64,000 bases of DNA, from the NCBI GenBank assembly GCA_014380615.1, contig JACMJM010000042.1, positions 62,001 to 126,000 on the forward strand. Reading direction: 5' to 3'. The notes under the pieces are model-generated. The model was not told the DNA's origin and ran no database searches. It was given only the letters and a program-made list of their open reading frames with translations. Of this stretch, positions 54,864 to 62,918 are shown piece after piece; positions within the stretch are counted from its first letter, which is position 1, and each line of letters begins with the position of its first letter. This DNA is from Sphingobacteriaceae bacterium (lineage in GTDB: Bacteria; Bacteroidota; Bacteroidia; Sphingobacteriales; Sphingobacteriaceae). The translations under genes and the position numbers were made by a program.

Positions 54864-55964
54864 TTATTTGCAATAATCTTTAATTGCCTGCAACACCATC
54901 TCTTTCCTATCACCAAGTTCATAACCCTTATTAAGATCGTTGCAAATTTTTGCAAGTTCCTCCGCTGGTATATCGACTTTATCTTTTGAAGCTAAAACTG
55001 TAACTCCATTAGATTTACTTAACGTTCTGCTGTTCTTTAACTGGTATTTTCTTAACCGGGTAAATGCCCTATTAGTGAATGCCTTCATGTATAAAGGTTC
55101 TATTTCCAAGGCTTTATCAAAATCGGCAATAGCCTCATCGAACTTGAAATCGTTTAATTTCATGGTTCCCCGTTCAAAAAAAGCATCACTGTAATAGGGG
55201 TTCATCTCTATGGCTTTATTTAGTTGTTTTATAGCTCCCATAATATTTTCTTCTTTATATAATCTGCCTGCTTTGCTTAACAAAGAATGAAAGGCTTCTT
55301 CTTCCTTTGTCGGTAAAGCTTTTCCATTTTTAAAAGCAGTTTCTCTTTTAAGCTTCCCGGTAGAGTACCATTCTTGCCAAATTCCGTCTTCTTTTTCGTT
55401 TTTAAAAACGCCTTTGTTTTTAATCTGCCCGTTACTAAAGAAGCTCGCCGCCTCTCCGTCAGCTATGCCAGAATTATCATAGGTGCGATAAAAACTCTTC
55501 TTTCCATTAGGATAATAAACAGTTCGTAAACCATTAACTAATCCGTTCTTAATATTGCCTTCTCCCTGTTTTTTGCCGTCTAAAAAGTAATCGATAAAGG
55601 GGCCTGTGTAGGGCTGTACAGACTTTTTCAAATACCACTTCCCATCGTCCTTTCTTTGCATAGCATTTACCGTTGGAATTTCCCTTAGTTCTGGCGGACG
55701 GTTAAAGAATTCTTTCGTAGTAATAAAAATTAGCTTATCAACATCAGAAAATCCATGTTGTTCAATCTTAGTTTTTGTAGTTACCACCTGCACTTCATGA
55801 ATAGCCTCCTGACTTAAAGACCCAAATCCCTCTTCCGGTTCGTCAATAATTGGTATAGAATCAACTACATACAATATGCGTTCTTCCGCCTGTTGAGCGA
55901 ATATATTTGATGAAATAAGCAAAAGGAATAGGGATAAAGTTTTCAAGTGAGGTGTTTTAAGCAA
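54864..55964 (-). CDS. MORN-repeat and TPR secreted protein
   Basis: A 366-aa protein with a signal peptide (about 1-23), a unique N-terminal region, three to four MORN_2-type repeats (about 110-205, such as NGLVNGLRTVYYPNGK, each with a GxW/YxxG rhythm) and two or three TPR helices (about 225-300). MORN repeats often bind lipids or act in surface toxin-antidote proteins; the TPRs suggest protein contact. Function unknown. It is a typical Bacteroidota accessory gene. Confidence 0.8.
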   Translation of the reverse strand: MLKTPHLKTLSLFLLLISSNIFAQQAEERILYVVDSIPIIDEPEEGFGSLSQEAIHEVQVVTTKTKIEQHGFSDVDKLIFITTKEFFNRPPELREIPTVNAMQRKDDGKWYLKKSVQPYTGPFIDYFLDGKKQGEGNIKNGLVNGLRTVYYPNGKKSFYRTYDNSGIADGEAASFFSNGQIKNKGVFKNEKEDGIWQEWYSTGKLKRETAFKNGKALPTKEEEAFHSLLSKAGRLYKEENIMGAIKQLNKAIEMNPYYSDAFFERGTMKLNDFKFDEAIADFDKALEIEPLYMKAFTNRAFTRLRKYQLKNSRTLSKSNGVTVLASKDKVDIPAEELAKICNDLNKGYELGDRKEMVLQAIKDYCK

Positions 55965-56011
55965 AGTAATGAAAAAAGTTAAGAAATTTGGTGTTTACAA
56001 TTAACTCCGAT

Positions 56012-56087
56012 GGCTGAGTTTGTGTAGGGGGCAAGCCTAACGGAGTTCTGGTTTTATAGTAAATTTAAGTCGGCCCTGCAGAAGACT
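56012..56087 (+). repeat. Dispersed repeat, copy 1
   Basis: Aligns with 61545-61617 over its full length. Shared blocks are GGCAAGCC, ACGGAG, ATTTAAGTCG and GAAGACT, with short indels between. Copy 2 is the left flank of the IS110 element, so the repeat may be an insertion target. Confidence 0.65.
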
Positions 56088-56228
56088 CCCAATCAGAGAG
56101 GGATTAAGGTTCAACAAGACCAACTCAATCTTGGAAAATAACTTAATCAGCCTATTTTTCGTGTTTATCACAGGCCAGGATATTAAATAATCTAAAGCGT
56201 TACGCAGATTCTTGTTAGCCGCATTAGG

Positions 56229-56248
56229 ATTCCTGCATGCGCAGGAAT
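56229..56248. repeat. Extragenic palindrome ATTCCTGC-ATGC-GCAGGAAT
   Basis: Perfect 8-bp arms around ATGC, followed by GACGGG. It is of the widely spread bacterial ATTCCTGC...GCAGGAAT type. One copy seen in the window. Confidence 0.7.
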
Positions 56249-56327
56249 GACGGGTATGAGGGGCAGGTATCGTTGTTAAAAACGGTATACTTTTAAGATT
56301 CAGTCGCAAGACTTACACGAGCAGAGC

Positions 56328-56951
56328 TTATTTATATACCCACATCAAAACCGGTTCTTTAGACGCTTTAAGTTTCGGATCTATTATTCTCATCGCTGCG
56401 TTTGATATTGCCGGACAACCCCATCCTTCGGGTGTGCCCTTGGGATATACCTCATCGTCGGGTACTTTTTCCCATGAATGAAATACAATCTGTCTTGCAT
56501 AAGCATTGCTATTGGTTCGGTCTAAACCAAACAGTTTATAGTTTACATGGATCCCCCAATTACTGTACCCTCGTTTACCAATCTTGTATTTCCATGCCGA
56601 TGAACAATGACTTCCATCAGCATTACTTAAAACTGCTTTTTCTTTAGACCATGCCCAACTCCAAGGCATTGTTCCGCAGCCATGACTTACCAGATAACTT
56701 CCACTCACCGTTTGGCTTTTAAAATCCCAAAGAAAAAAACGCTTAAGGCCAGAATGAAGACTAAGATCAATTAAAATGCAAAAATCAAGGTTATAATTAT
56801 TTGCTTTACAAAAAGCCATAGCTTGCTTCGCCTTTGGTTTAAGTGATGCGGGGTACTTAGTACTGTCTGTGGTTTGAGCCAGACCTGGCAAACCATACAA
56901 CAGCGAGTAACACGCAAGAATGTAAATCAATGGTTTTCGCAATATTAGCAT
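56328..56951 (-). CDS. YkuD_2-family murein L,D-transpeptidase-like protein
   Basis: A 207-aa secreted protein with a signal peptide (about 1-25). The C-terminal catalytic region shows YLVSHGCGTMPWSW, RQIVFHSWEKV and GWGCPAISNAAM, where the Cys of GCPAIS is the likely nucleophile and the nearby His is the base. This is the PF13645 pattern. The enzyme probably crosslinks or cuts murein peptides. It is an isolated minus-strand gene. Confidence 0.82.
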   Translation of the reverse strand: MLILRKPLIYILACYSLLYGLPGLAQTTDSTKYPASLKPKAKQAMAFCKANNYNLDFCILIDLSLHSGLKRFFLWDFKSQTVSGSYLVSHGCGTMPWSWAWSKEKAVLSNADGSHCSSAWKYKIGKRGYSNWGIHVNYKLFGLDRTNSNAYARQIVFHSWEKVPDDEVYPKGTPEGWGCPAISNAAMRIIDPKLKASKEPVLMWVYK

Positions 56952-57057
56952 AGACTAATTTACTACATAAAATAGTTTTTGAGGTGCTTTACTCTGCCCT
57001 GGGTACCAGGAATCTAAATAAAAGTAACCTTTTTGGCAATCAGTCGTTCATGTTCTT

Positions 57058-57480
57058 ATGAACCAACTATTCACCCTTGTGTACTTGAGCAATGCAATGG
57101 ATGCATTAAGTCAAGAAGAACTGAAAAACATATTAACCATAAGCCGAGCAAACAACTGTAAAGTTGATGTTACCGGTGTGCTGATTTATTGCGACGGCAA
57201 TATTCTCCAGGTACTCGAAGGTCCGGAAGAAAATGTGTACAAAGTGTATAATAAGATTAAAAAAGATCCCCGACATACAGACCTCATAATTCTCCAGGGA
57301 CGTGATATACCCGCACGCAGTTTCGAAGAGTGGTCTATGGGCTTCAAATCAAGCAGCAAGGCTGAATTTGAAGAGATTGAAGGCTATCTTGACTTACGGC
57401 AACAGATGGAGAATAACCGAGACAATGGCATGAATCAGGTGAAAGGTTTGTTAGTAGATTTTATCAACAACAACCGTTAA
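57058..57480 (+). CDS. BLUF blue-light receptor, single domain
   Basis: A 140-aa protein whose first ~95 residues form a BLUF domain. The light-switch residues are all present: Tyr9, Asn32/Asn33, Gln51 and Trp92 with Met94 in the FEEWSMGF motif. A short helical cap follows and no effector domain is fused, so it would signal through another protein. Flavin-binding and light response are inferred from these residues. It is isolated between a murein enzyme gene and a carbohydrate enzyme. Confidence 0.93.
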   Translation: MNQLFTLVYLSNAMDALSQEELKNILTISRANNCKVDVTGVLIYCDGNILQVLEGPEENVYKVYNKIKKDPRHTDLIILQGRDIPARSFEEWSMGFKSSSKAEFEEIEGYLDLRQQMENNRDNGMNQVKGLLVDFINNNR

Positions 57481-57498
57481 CCCGACGGTTGTTGTTTC
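57466..57498 (+). terminator. Likely terminator of the BLUF gene
   Basis: A perfect 12-bp stem AACAACAACCGT (57466-57477) with 57485-57496, loop of 7 nt, overlapping the stop codon. The T run is short (GTTGTTTC), so termination is moderately supported. Confidence 0.55.
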
Positions 57499-57791
57499 AT
57501 CATACCGCTTTATACCAGACCTTATCTTTAGCTATGGTTACCCGATCAACGCTAGCATAGGGTTCGAGCCAGCAGGTGAAAGATTTAAACCTTGGTTTAA
57601 AATTTAATACCAAAATGCAATCCAAACTCTTTTCTTAAATTTTTAAAAAAGAAAAGTGTTAATCCCTGCCGAGACGAAAATAAATGCTACGCTCTTAGGC
57701 AAAAGATTGCATTTTCTATATATTAGAACATCTCCTTTTCGGAACTGATGAAAGAATTTATAGCTAAAGCGGTGTGCCGCTCTATTATTTT
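57481..57791. other. Noncoding stretch with MITE-like nested inverted repeats
   Basis: 311 nt without a gene. Outer arms: ACCGCTTTA (57504-57512) and TAAAGCGGT (57765-57773). Middle arms: AAAATGCAATC (57612-57622) and GATTGCATTTT (57705-57715), perfect. Inner arms: CTTTTCTT (57629-57636) and AAGAAAAG (57649-57656). TTTAAACC-TT-GGTTTAAA (57584-57601) lies between. No transposase is present. Confidence 0.6.
57504..57773. mobile_element. Candidate MITE or large imperfect palindrome
   Basis: A 270-bp noncoding unit bounded by 9-bp inverted ends with nested inner pairs. A second copy of part of the arm (CTTTAGCTAT, 57526-57535) matches the right end ATAGCTAAAG. No clear target duplication is seen at the borders, so the mobile reading is tentative; it may instead be a structured RNA. 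Confidence 0.35.
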
Positions 57792-59606
57792 ATGATGTTG
57801 AATTATTTACGTTTATATGGTTTAATAGGAGGGCTTCTTTTAACCGCTAACCTCGTAACGGTACAACAGAAATTTGAGTTTAAAAGAACTCCTATTGAAA
57901 GCATTAAACTAATAGCCGATTACCTGATTGACAATACTAAGTTTGCTTATCAACTTACTCCCCAGTCATCATCGCAAAGCTTTACGGATATAAAGTTTAT
58001 TAATTTCTCCAGAACGTTTGGGGATGGAAAACCTGCTGTTGCTTATGCCTTGACTGAGCTTGTTTCGCCGGTTGATACCACAATTACCTTACAAATTAGC
58101 CATAGCAGCGGGGTTAAGATCTGGCTAAATAATAAGTTAACTTACCTGAGCAAAAATGGAATGGATACTCTGGTTCGTTATTTTGAGCATACCAAAGTGC
58201 TGCCTGAAACATTTTCTGTAAAACTGAGTAAGGGAGCTAACCGTTTACTCATTAAAGCGGAAAGCCAGGCTGCAGGGTGGCAAATTTACTTTGGTCCCAA
58301 AACACTGGTTAAAAATCTTAAATTAACACTAGAGCACATACCGCAAGTTGATAGTAACATAGTTAAATTATCAAACTGGTTAGTGATAGGGCCATTCCCC
58401 AATCCAATAGAGAACAATAAATATACCGGACTGGAAAAGCAATATGAACCTGAAACGGAATTTAAAGCTACCAAGGTTTATAATTATAACACTGAGCAGG
58501 TTTTTTGGACCATTCCCAAACTCGAATTAAGGGCACAGCACATTGGCAAGCAGCAAGCCTGGGGCGAGTTTTACAGCACCTGGAACTATCATTGTGCCGG
58601 TACGGCCTGGGCCATGGCACACCTGGGCGACTATACTGGTATAAATCGCTTTAGGGATTACGCCAAAAGTTACTGTGATTTTTACGCTGAAGAGAAGCCC
58701 ATTATTACGCTGTTAAAAAACCAGCTTGGAGAAATGTCCAGGGAAGACACCAAAATGTATTCTCTCCGCATGCTGGATTATACCGCAGCACCGTCATTAG
58801 TATATGCCTATTTTCTGTTACAGCAAGGCTCTAATGCAAACCTGATATATAAGGATATTTATAACTATATGCGGAACTATGTAGTTAAAGAGCAGCTAAG
58901 ATCGCCGGAAGGCTATTTCATAAGAACCAGCCCTCACAAATACACTATCTGGGCGGATGATATGTTTATGGGGATTCCCTTTTTATTGTATTCGGCTAAG
59001 CTTGAGTCTAACAATGAAGCCAAACTGGCTTTGTATACTGATGCGGCGAAGCAACTCATCGGTTTTCATAAATACTTGTCAGATCCGGTGACCGGTTTGT
59101 ACCATCAGGCACAATATCTTGACAAACCAGTGAATATCCCTTATTGGTCGAGAGCGAATGGCTGGGCAATTTGGGCACATACGGAAGCACTGTTGCATCT
59201 ACCCAAAACACATCCGCTTTATCCCACCTTATTGAGCCAATTTAAATCTCATATCAACGCTCTTATCAAGTACCAAAATCCACAAACCGGGTTTTTTCAT
59301 AATGTTTTAGACAAGCCAGATTCGTATCCCGAAACTTCCGGAACCGCCATTTTTACTATGGCACTTGCCAGAGGAATTAACAATGGGTGGCTTGAAAGAA
59401 AGATATATACGCCTTTTGTGCTTAAAGGCTGGAAAGCGATCGATTCGGTTACTGATGCAGACGGAACCATTCATGGTATTTGTATCGGTACTAATTTGAG
59501 CGAAAATGTTCGCAACTATTATATCAGGCCAACTAACGATAATGACACCCACGGTGTATTCGCCGCTATATTTGCCGCTATAGAGGTTGATAAGCTGATA
59601 AGCTGA
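57792..59606 (+). CDS. Secreted GH105/GH88-type glycosidase
   Basis: The ATG at 57792 gives 604 aa; a GTG six codons upstream is less likely. A signal peptide (about 1-20) and an N-terminal beta-sandwich-type region (about 30-260) precede an (alpha/alpha)6 barrel with WADDMFMGIP (387-396, Asp catalytic), YWSRANGWAIWAHTEAL and GFFHNVLDKPDSYPETSGTAIFTMALARGI. This is the signature of unsaturated rhamnogalacturonyl/glucuronyl hydrolases that act after polysaccharide lyases. No lyase or SusCD gene is next to it. It lies directly after the MITE-like unit. Confidence 0.85.
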   Translation: MMLNYLRLYGLIGGLLLTANLVTVQQKFEFKRTPIESIKLIADYLIDNTKFAYQLTPQSSSQSFTDIKFINFSRTFGDGKPAVAYALTELVSPVDTTITLQISHSSGVKIWLNNKLTYLSKNGMDTLVRYFEHTKVLPETFSVKLSKGANRLLIKAESQAAGWQIYFGPKTLVKNLKLTLEHIPQVDSNIVKLSNWLVIGPFPNPIENNKYTGLEKQYEPETEFKATKVYNYNTEQVFWTIPKLELRAQHIGKQQAWGEFYSTWNYHCAGTAWAMAHLGDYTGINRFRDYAKSYCDFYAEEKPIITLLKNQLGEMSREDTKMYSLRMLDYTAAPSLVYAYFLLQQGSNANLIYKDIYNYMRNYVVKEQLRSPEGYFIRTSPHKYTIWADDMFMGIPFLLYSAKLESNNEAKLALYTDAAKQLIGFHKYLSDPVTGLYHQAQYLDKPVNIPYWSRANGWAIWAHTEALLHLPKTHPLYPTLLSQFKSHINALIKYQNPQTGFFHNVLDKPDSYPETSGTAIFTMALARGINNGWLERKIYTPFVLKGWKAIDSVTDADGTIHGICIGTNLSENVRNYYIRPTNDNDTHGVFAAIFAAIEVDKLIS

Positions 59607-60022
59607 TAAGAAGAAAAAAGTAGCACTCCAAGAAGGCAGAGGGGATCTCGAAGTGGATTGTATTAGGAGCATATATTTCATATTATATATTACCAAATTG
59701 ATAATAATCAATGCCATCTTATCTGTTTAAAATGTAGTGATCTCCAGACTTACTCAAATCCATTTTTTAAATTGCGAGGCCTCCCATTATCTCATAATGG
59801 CGGTTGAGCACCTATCTTTATTGTAAACCTGCTAGGTTAAAACCACCTTTAATAGCTATCTGATAACAGTATGTCGAAATACAATCAAAAATAGATAAAA
59901 CACTATCTATTAAGCATAACTGACATACTTTTTTATCCCAGTATCACAGCAAACCTACCATTGTAGTGGTTTAACACTCAAATCCATTAGACTTGTGAAA
60001 CCAATCAAACCAATAAACTATT
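59607..60022. other. Noncoding region with nested inverted repeats
   Basis: About 415 nt without a gene. It contains CCATTAT-CTC-ATAATGG near 59790-59806. Upstream of the GH5 gene it has nested pairs AGTATGTC/GACATACT (59868-59875, 59922-59929), with GATA/TATC outside, and AATAGATA/TATCTATT (59890-59897, 59904-59911) inside. The latter could be a regulatory RNA structure or operator for the GH5 gene. Confidence 0.55.
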
Positions 60023-61015
60023 ATGAAAAATTATCAAACAGGTGGTTCGACAAGAACCACACTCCTAAGTCTGGGTCTTCTTGCAGTAAGTTTACTTTTT
60101 ACACAATGTAAGAAGAACGAACTATCGAAGGTTGAAGAGCAGGCCCCGGCACCTAAATCAGCGGCAAAGGTTTCATTAACCAGAAGTCCTACATCCGGCT
60201 TTCTGTATGGTCACGGAGTTAATCTCCAACCGTCGTATTATAACAACGGTAATGTAAACTTTGGATGGTCGCTGATGAAATCTTACACAAAGATTAAAAC
60301 GGTAAGGATCGAAGTTGAGCCTGATAAAGTAAATCAGGCAAAATCATGGATCTCGCAAGCTAATGCAAATGGCTATGCTGTAATTGTTACGTATCACCGG
60401 GTTGGTACGATGGGTAGTGACAACACTGCTTACCTAAACGATGCCGCCAATTGGTGGAGGACTAATTACGCTACACTCTGGGCTTCGGGCCGCTTCACAA
60501 TAAACCTGATGAATGAGTGGGGTAGCCATAATATCAGTTCGAATGCTTATGCGAGTGCTTACAATTCGGCGATCAGTACCGTGAGACAAGTGTACAGCGG
60601 AGCAATTATTATTGATATTCCGGGATGGGGCCAGGAGACACGCACTGCAGCCGACGCAGTTAAAGGTACAAATGGCACCCGGATTAACGATGCTAACATT
60701 ATTCTATCTGCCCATATTTATCCAAATGGATGGAACCAGGGAAGAAACAGGACCCTGGCTAATGCAGATCTTGACGAAATGGGGTCAGCCGGAAGAGCAT
60801 GTATGATTGGCGAATTTGGTAATCAGCCATCAGGTAGTGCTAACTGGTCGGGCTTAGTGAACCATGCGAAATCCAAAGGCTGGACAGTTTTAGGCTGGGC
60901 ATGGAATGGTGATGGCGGCGGTATGAATATGGTATCTCCATCCTGGGCTCAAAACGCAACGGCTACATCATTTAGTCCAAGCGGATATTTCAACACAGTT
61001 TACAACCTGCTTTAA
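60023..61015 (+). CDS. GH5-type glycoside hydrolase lipoprotein (cellulase/mannanase-like)
   Basis: A 330-aa lipoprotein with lipobox TQC (Cys29) and a Ser/Pro/Ala-rich linker. The GH5 barrel (about 60-330) has GVNLQ near the start, acid/base Glu165 in INLMNEWGS and nucleophile Glu264 in MIGEFGN. NEWG in place of NEP is found in some mannanase-like subfamilies. It should act on beta-linked plant or algal glucan or mannan at the cell surface. Its noncoding leader is long and structured. Substrate not certain. Confidence 0.83.
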   Translation: MKNYQTGGSTRTTLLSLGLLAVSLLFTQCKKNELSKVEEQAPAPKSAAKVSLTRSPTSGFLYGHGVNLQPSYYNNGNVNFGWSLMKSYTKIKTVRIEVEPDKVNQAKSWISQANANGYAVIVTYHRVGTMGSDNTAYLNDAANWWRTNYATLWASGRFTINLMNEWGSHNISSNAYASAYNSAISTVRQVYSGAIIIDIPGWGQETRTAADAVKGTNGTRINDANIILSAHIYPNGWNQGRNRTLANADLDEMGSAGRACMIGEFGNQPSGSANWSGLVNHAKSKGWTVLGWAWNGDGGGMNMVSPSWAQNATATSFSPSGYFNTVYNLL

Positions 61016-61027
61016 TAGCAGATGAAG

Positions 61028-61097
61028 GTTGTCAAAGTTCATCGCCTCCATTTGTTGCACCGCAGCTCAGGATGAGTAAGGACTTTGACAACTTTTT
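61028..61097 (+). terminator. Long inverted repeat after the GH5 gene
   Basis: GTTGTCAAAGTTC (61028-61040) pairs with GGACTTTGACAAC (61080-61092) with one G-U, followed by TTTTT. The 39-nt loop is long for a terminator. The arms share the GTTGTCAAAG core of the 33127-33159 palindrome. Confidence 0.55.
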
Positions 61098-61133
61098 CAC
61101 CATATCGAAATAACCGCAAGTGTAATAGTTAAT

Positions 61134-61320
61134 TTATCTATTTACTATTTCCCGGATAACCCGTTCTAAATCTGCCAGCATAACATCCGTGACCTCAATG
61201 GGCTTGTCCTAAATCGTCGTACACTTTGCCGTCAACTTCAATAAGTAGTTTTTAGTTTGTTGGATTGTTGCAATGTTCGCCTTTGTCTTGTTGTGAAAAA
61301 TTGAAGACTGTAGGCGTAAT
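61134..61320 (-). pseudogene. Probable remnant of a degraded gene, unknown
   Basis: Minus-strand translation gives coherent residues in two frames: KLLIEVDGKVYDDLGQ, then after a shift DKPIEVTDVMLADLERVIRE and IVNR before a stop. The joined reading looks like the C-terminus of a real protein, but an in-frame stop precedes the first part. I cannot name the parent family. Confidence 0.3.
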
Positions 61321-61544
61321 TAATTTTCACGATGTGAGCCTACAAAATATCGGGAATTCGCAAGTGGGTTAGGTGCGATGACGATTATCCGCTTTGTTGG
61401 CGTCTGAGGTGTGTTGATTTTTTGATGGTGTAGGTAGATCCCATGATCTAATATGGGACTTAAACGGAGATTTTCTACAACGGGATTACAAACCCCTTTT
61501 TTTATCGGGAGTTCGACATGCCCTGCGGAACATGACGAACAGTG

Positions 61545-61617
61545 GGTTGAGCTTTTGTAGGTGGCAAGCCGGACGGAGCTGGGTTTCTTGGTAAAGATTT
61601 AAGTCGCCCTGAAGACT
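61545..61617 (+). repeat. Dispersed repeat, copy 2 (left flank of the IS)
   Basis: The second copy of the repeat at 56012-56087. Similarity ends at GAAGACT, which is where the IS appears to begin. Confidence 0.65.
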
Positions 61618-61728
61618 TAGATTTACAATAACCAGATATTACTGAATATTAGCTATTGTTATTGTTGTAAGATTTTCTTTTTGCTTCTTTTTCTTTTGTT
61701 AATAACAGTGAATTTTGTGGATAAAGTT

Positions 61729-61865
61729 AACAGCGGTAAAGGCGCATTCTTCGCCCTGCAAAGCTTAAAGGCTTATCGTCCGATTTAATCCTTTACCGCT
61801 TGTTTTAAACTTAGACATCAAATAGAAATTAGAGTTCTCAGGCTCATTAGCAAGGTATTGATGGT
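61729..61865 (+). ncRNA. Candidate bridge RNA of the IS110 element
   Basis: Within the noncoding left end, stem-loop 1 has a perfect 11-bp closing stem AGCGGTAAAGG/CCTTTACCGCT (61732-61742, 61790-61800). Smaller hairpins inside are GGCG/CGCC (61741-61744, 61752-61755) and AAGC/GCTT (61761-61764, 61771-61774). Stem-loop 2 pairs CATCAAATA (61816-61824) with TATTGATG (61857-61864) with one bulged A. Two adjacent loops upstream of the transposase are the layout of IS110 bridge RNAs. TCGCCCTG (61751-61758) repeats the sequence at 61604-61611 in the left flank, as a target guide would. RNA ends and promoter are unknown. Confidence 0.45.
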
Positions 61866-61910
61866 GTTTAAAACGGTTAACTATTTAGGTAATCTAAACA
61901 GGTTAAAGTT

Positions 61911-62918
61911 ATGGAATTTACATTTTTTATTGGTACAGATGTTTCGAAAAACGAACTGGACTTTGCTGTAATTCAGGGCAAACAACTGATCTTTCACAGA
62001 GAGATTCAGAATCAGGTAAAGCCTATTACTGCTTTTATTAAAGAGCTATTAAAGCTGCCAGACTTCGATTTGAACCGGACTGTTTTCTGCATGGAGCATA
62101 CTGGAATTTACAACAATCATCTATTAGTCTGCTTACACAAATTGAAGGCAAATGTTTGTCTGGAAGCAGCTTCACAGATCAAAAACTCATTAGGCAATAT
62201 AAGGGGCAAGAATGATAAGATAGATGCTATCCGTATTGCTGAATATGCTTTTAAAAATCGCGAAGAACTGCGTTTATGGACTCCCAAGAGAGATGTGGTA
62301 GTGAGTTTATCACAACTGGCATCCACTCGCAGCCGGTTAATTCAGGTTAGAAAGATGCTTAATACCGCTATCAATGAAAATAAAGGATTCATTAATAAAA
62401 AGGTTGCGGCTGAGAATGGGAAGTTATGTAGTAAAACATTACAGGCCATTAATATTGACCTGGCAAGAACAGAGAAGGCAATAGATTCGCTGATAAATGA
62501 GGATCCGGAATTAAAGCGATTATTTCGTTTAGTCACTTCAGTAAGTGGTGTTGGAAAGATTACTGCTACTCAAATTGTTATTTCAACAAATGAGTTTAAA
62601 GATATCAATGAGGCTAAAAAGTTTGCTTGCTATTCTGGTGTTGCACCTTTTACTAAAGAGTCAGGAATATTCAAGGGGAAGGCGCGGGTATCGCACATGG
62701 CTAATAAAAAGGTAAAGACATTGCTTCACCTGTCTGCCTTGGTTGCCATCAGGCATAATCAGGAACTAAGAGCCTATTATGAACGTAAAGTAATTCAGGA
62801 AAAGAAGAATAAGATGTGTGTAATCAATGCCATCAGAAACAAGCTTATCCTTCGAATCTTTGCATGTATAAAACAGAATAGAGATTATGAAAAAAATTAC
62901 ATCAGACTAGTTGCATGA
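61911..62918 (+). CDS. IS110-family transposase (bridge-RNA type recombinase)
   Basis: A 335-aa transposase. The N-terminal RuvC-like DEDD domain has Asp10, Glu62, Asp102 and Asp105, matching the positions in IS621. A coiled coil follows (about 130-195), then the Tnp (transposase_20) domain with SVSGVGKITATQI and CYSGVAPFTKESG, where Ser242 is the likely catalytic Ser. All catalytic residues are present and the frame is intact, so the element may be active. Family members use an RNA encoded in the left end to select donor and target. Confidence 0.95.
   Translation: MEFTFFIGTDVSKNELDFAVIQGKQLIFHREIQNQVKPITAFIKELLKLPDFDLNRTVFCMEHTGIYNNHLLVCLHKLKANVCLEAASQIKNSLGNIRGKNDKIDAIRIAEYAFKNREELRLWTPKRDVVVSLSQLASTRSRLIQVRKMLNTAINENKGFINKKVAAENGKLCSKTLQAINIDLARTEKAIDSLINEDPELKRLFRLVTSVSGVGKITATQIVISTNEFKDINEAKKFACYSGVAPFTKESGIFKGKARVSHMANKKVKTLLHLSALVAIRHNQELRAYYERKVIQEKKNKMCVINAIRNKLILRIFACIKQNRDYEKNYIRLVA

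Larger units (their letters stand above)
55965..56327. other. Intergenic stretch with repeats
   Basis: About 360 nt with no convincing gene. It contains one copy of a dispersed repeat (56012-56087), then A/T-rich sequence, and an extragenic palindrome (56229-56248). A minus-strand open frame across it (90 codons) encodes the tell-tale CRNPN reading of such palindromes and is not a gene. Confidence 0.65.
61016..61910. other. Long noncoding region up to the IS110 transposase
   Basis: About 895 nt without an intact gene. It holds a terminator-like inverted repeat (61028-61092), a probable frameshifted gene remnant on the minus strand (61134-61320), a dispersed repeat copy (61545-61617), and the structured left end of the IS110 element (61618-61910). 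Nothing else convincing was seen between 61321 and 61544. Confidence 0.6.

Noticed and set aside
56037..56309. 90-codon minus-strand open frame
   Set aside because: It spans repeat sequence and reads RHSCACRNPN, the usual translation of an extragenic palindrome. No conserved domain, no start signal.
57557..57575. GGTTCGAGCC resembling a tRNA T-arm
   Set aside because: No acceptor stem, anticodon arm or CCA end fits around it. It lies in the inverted-repeat region.
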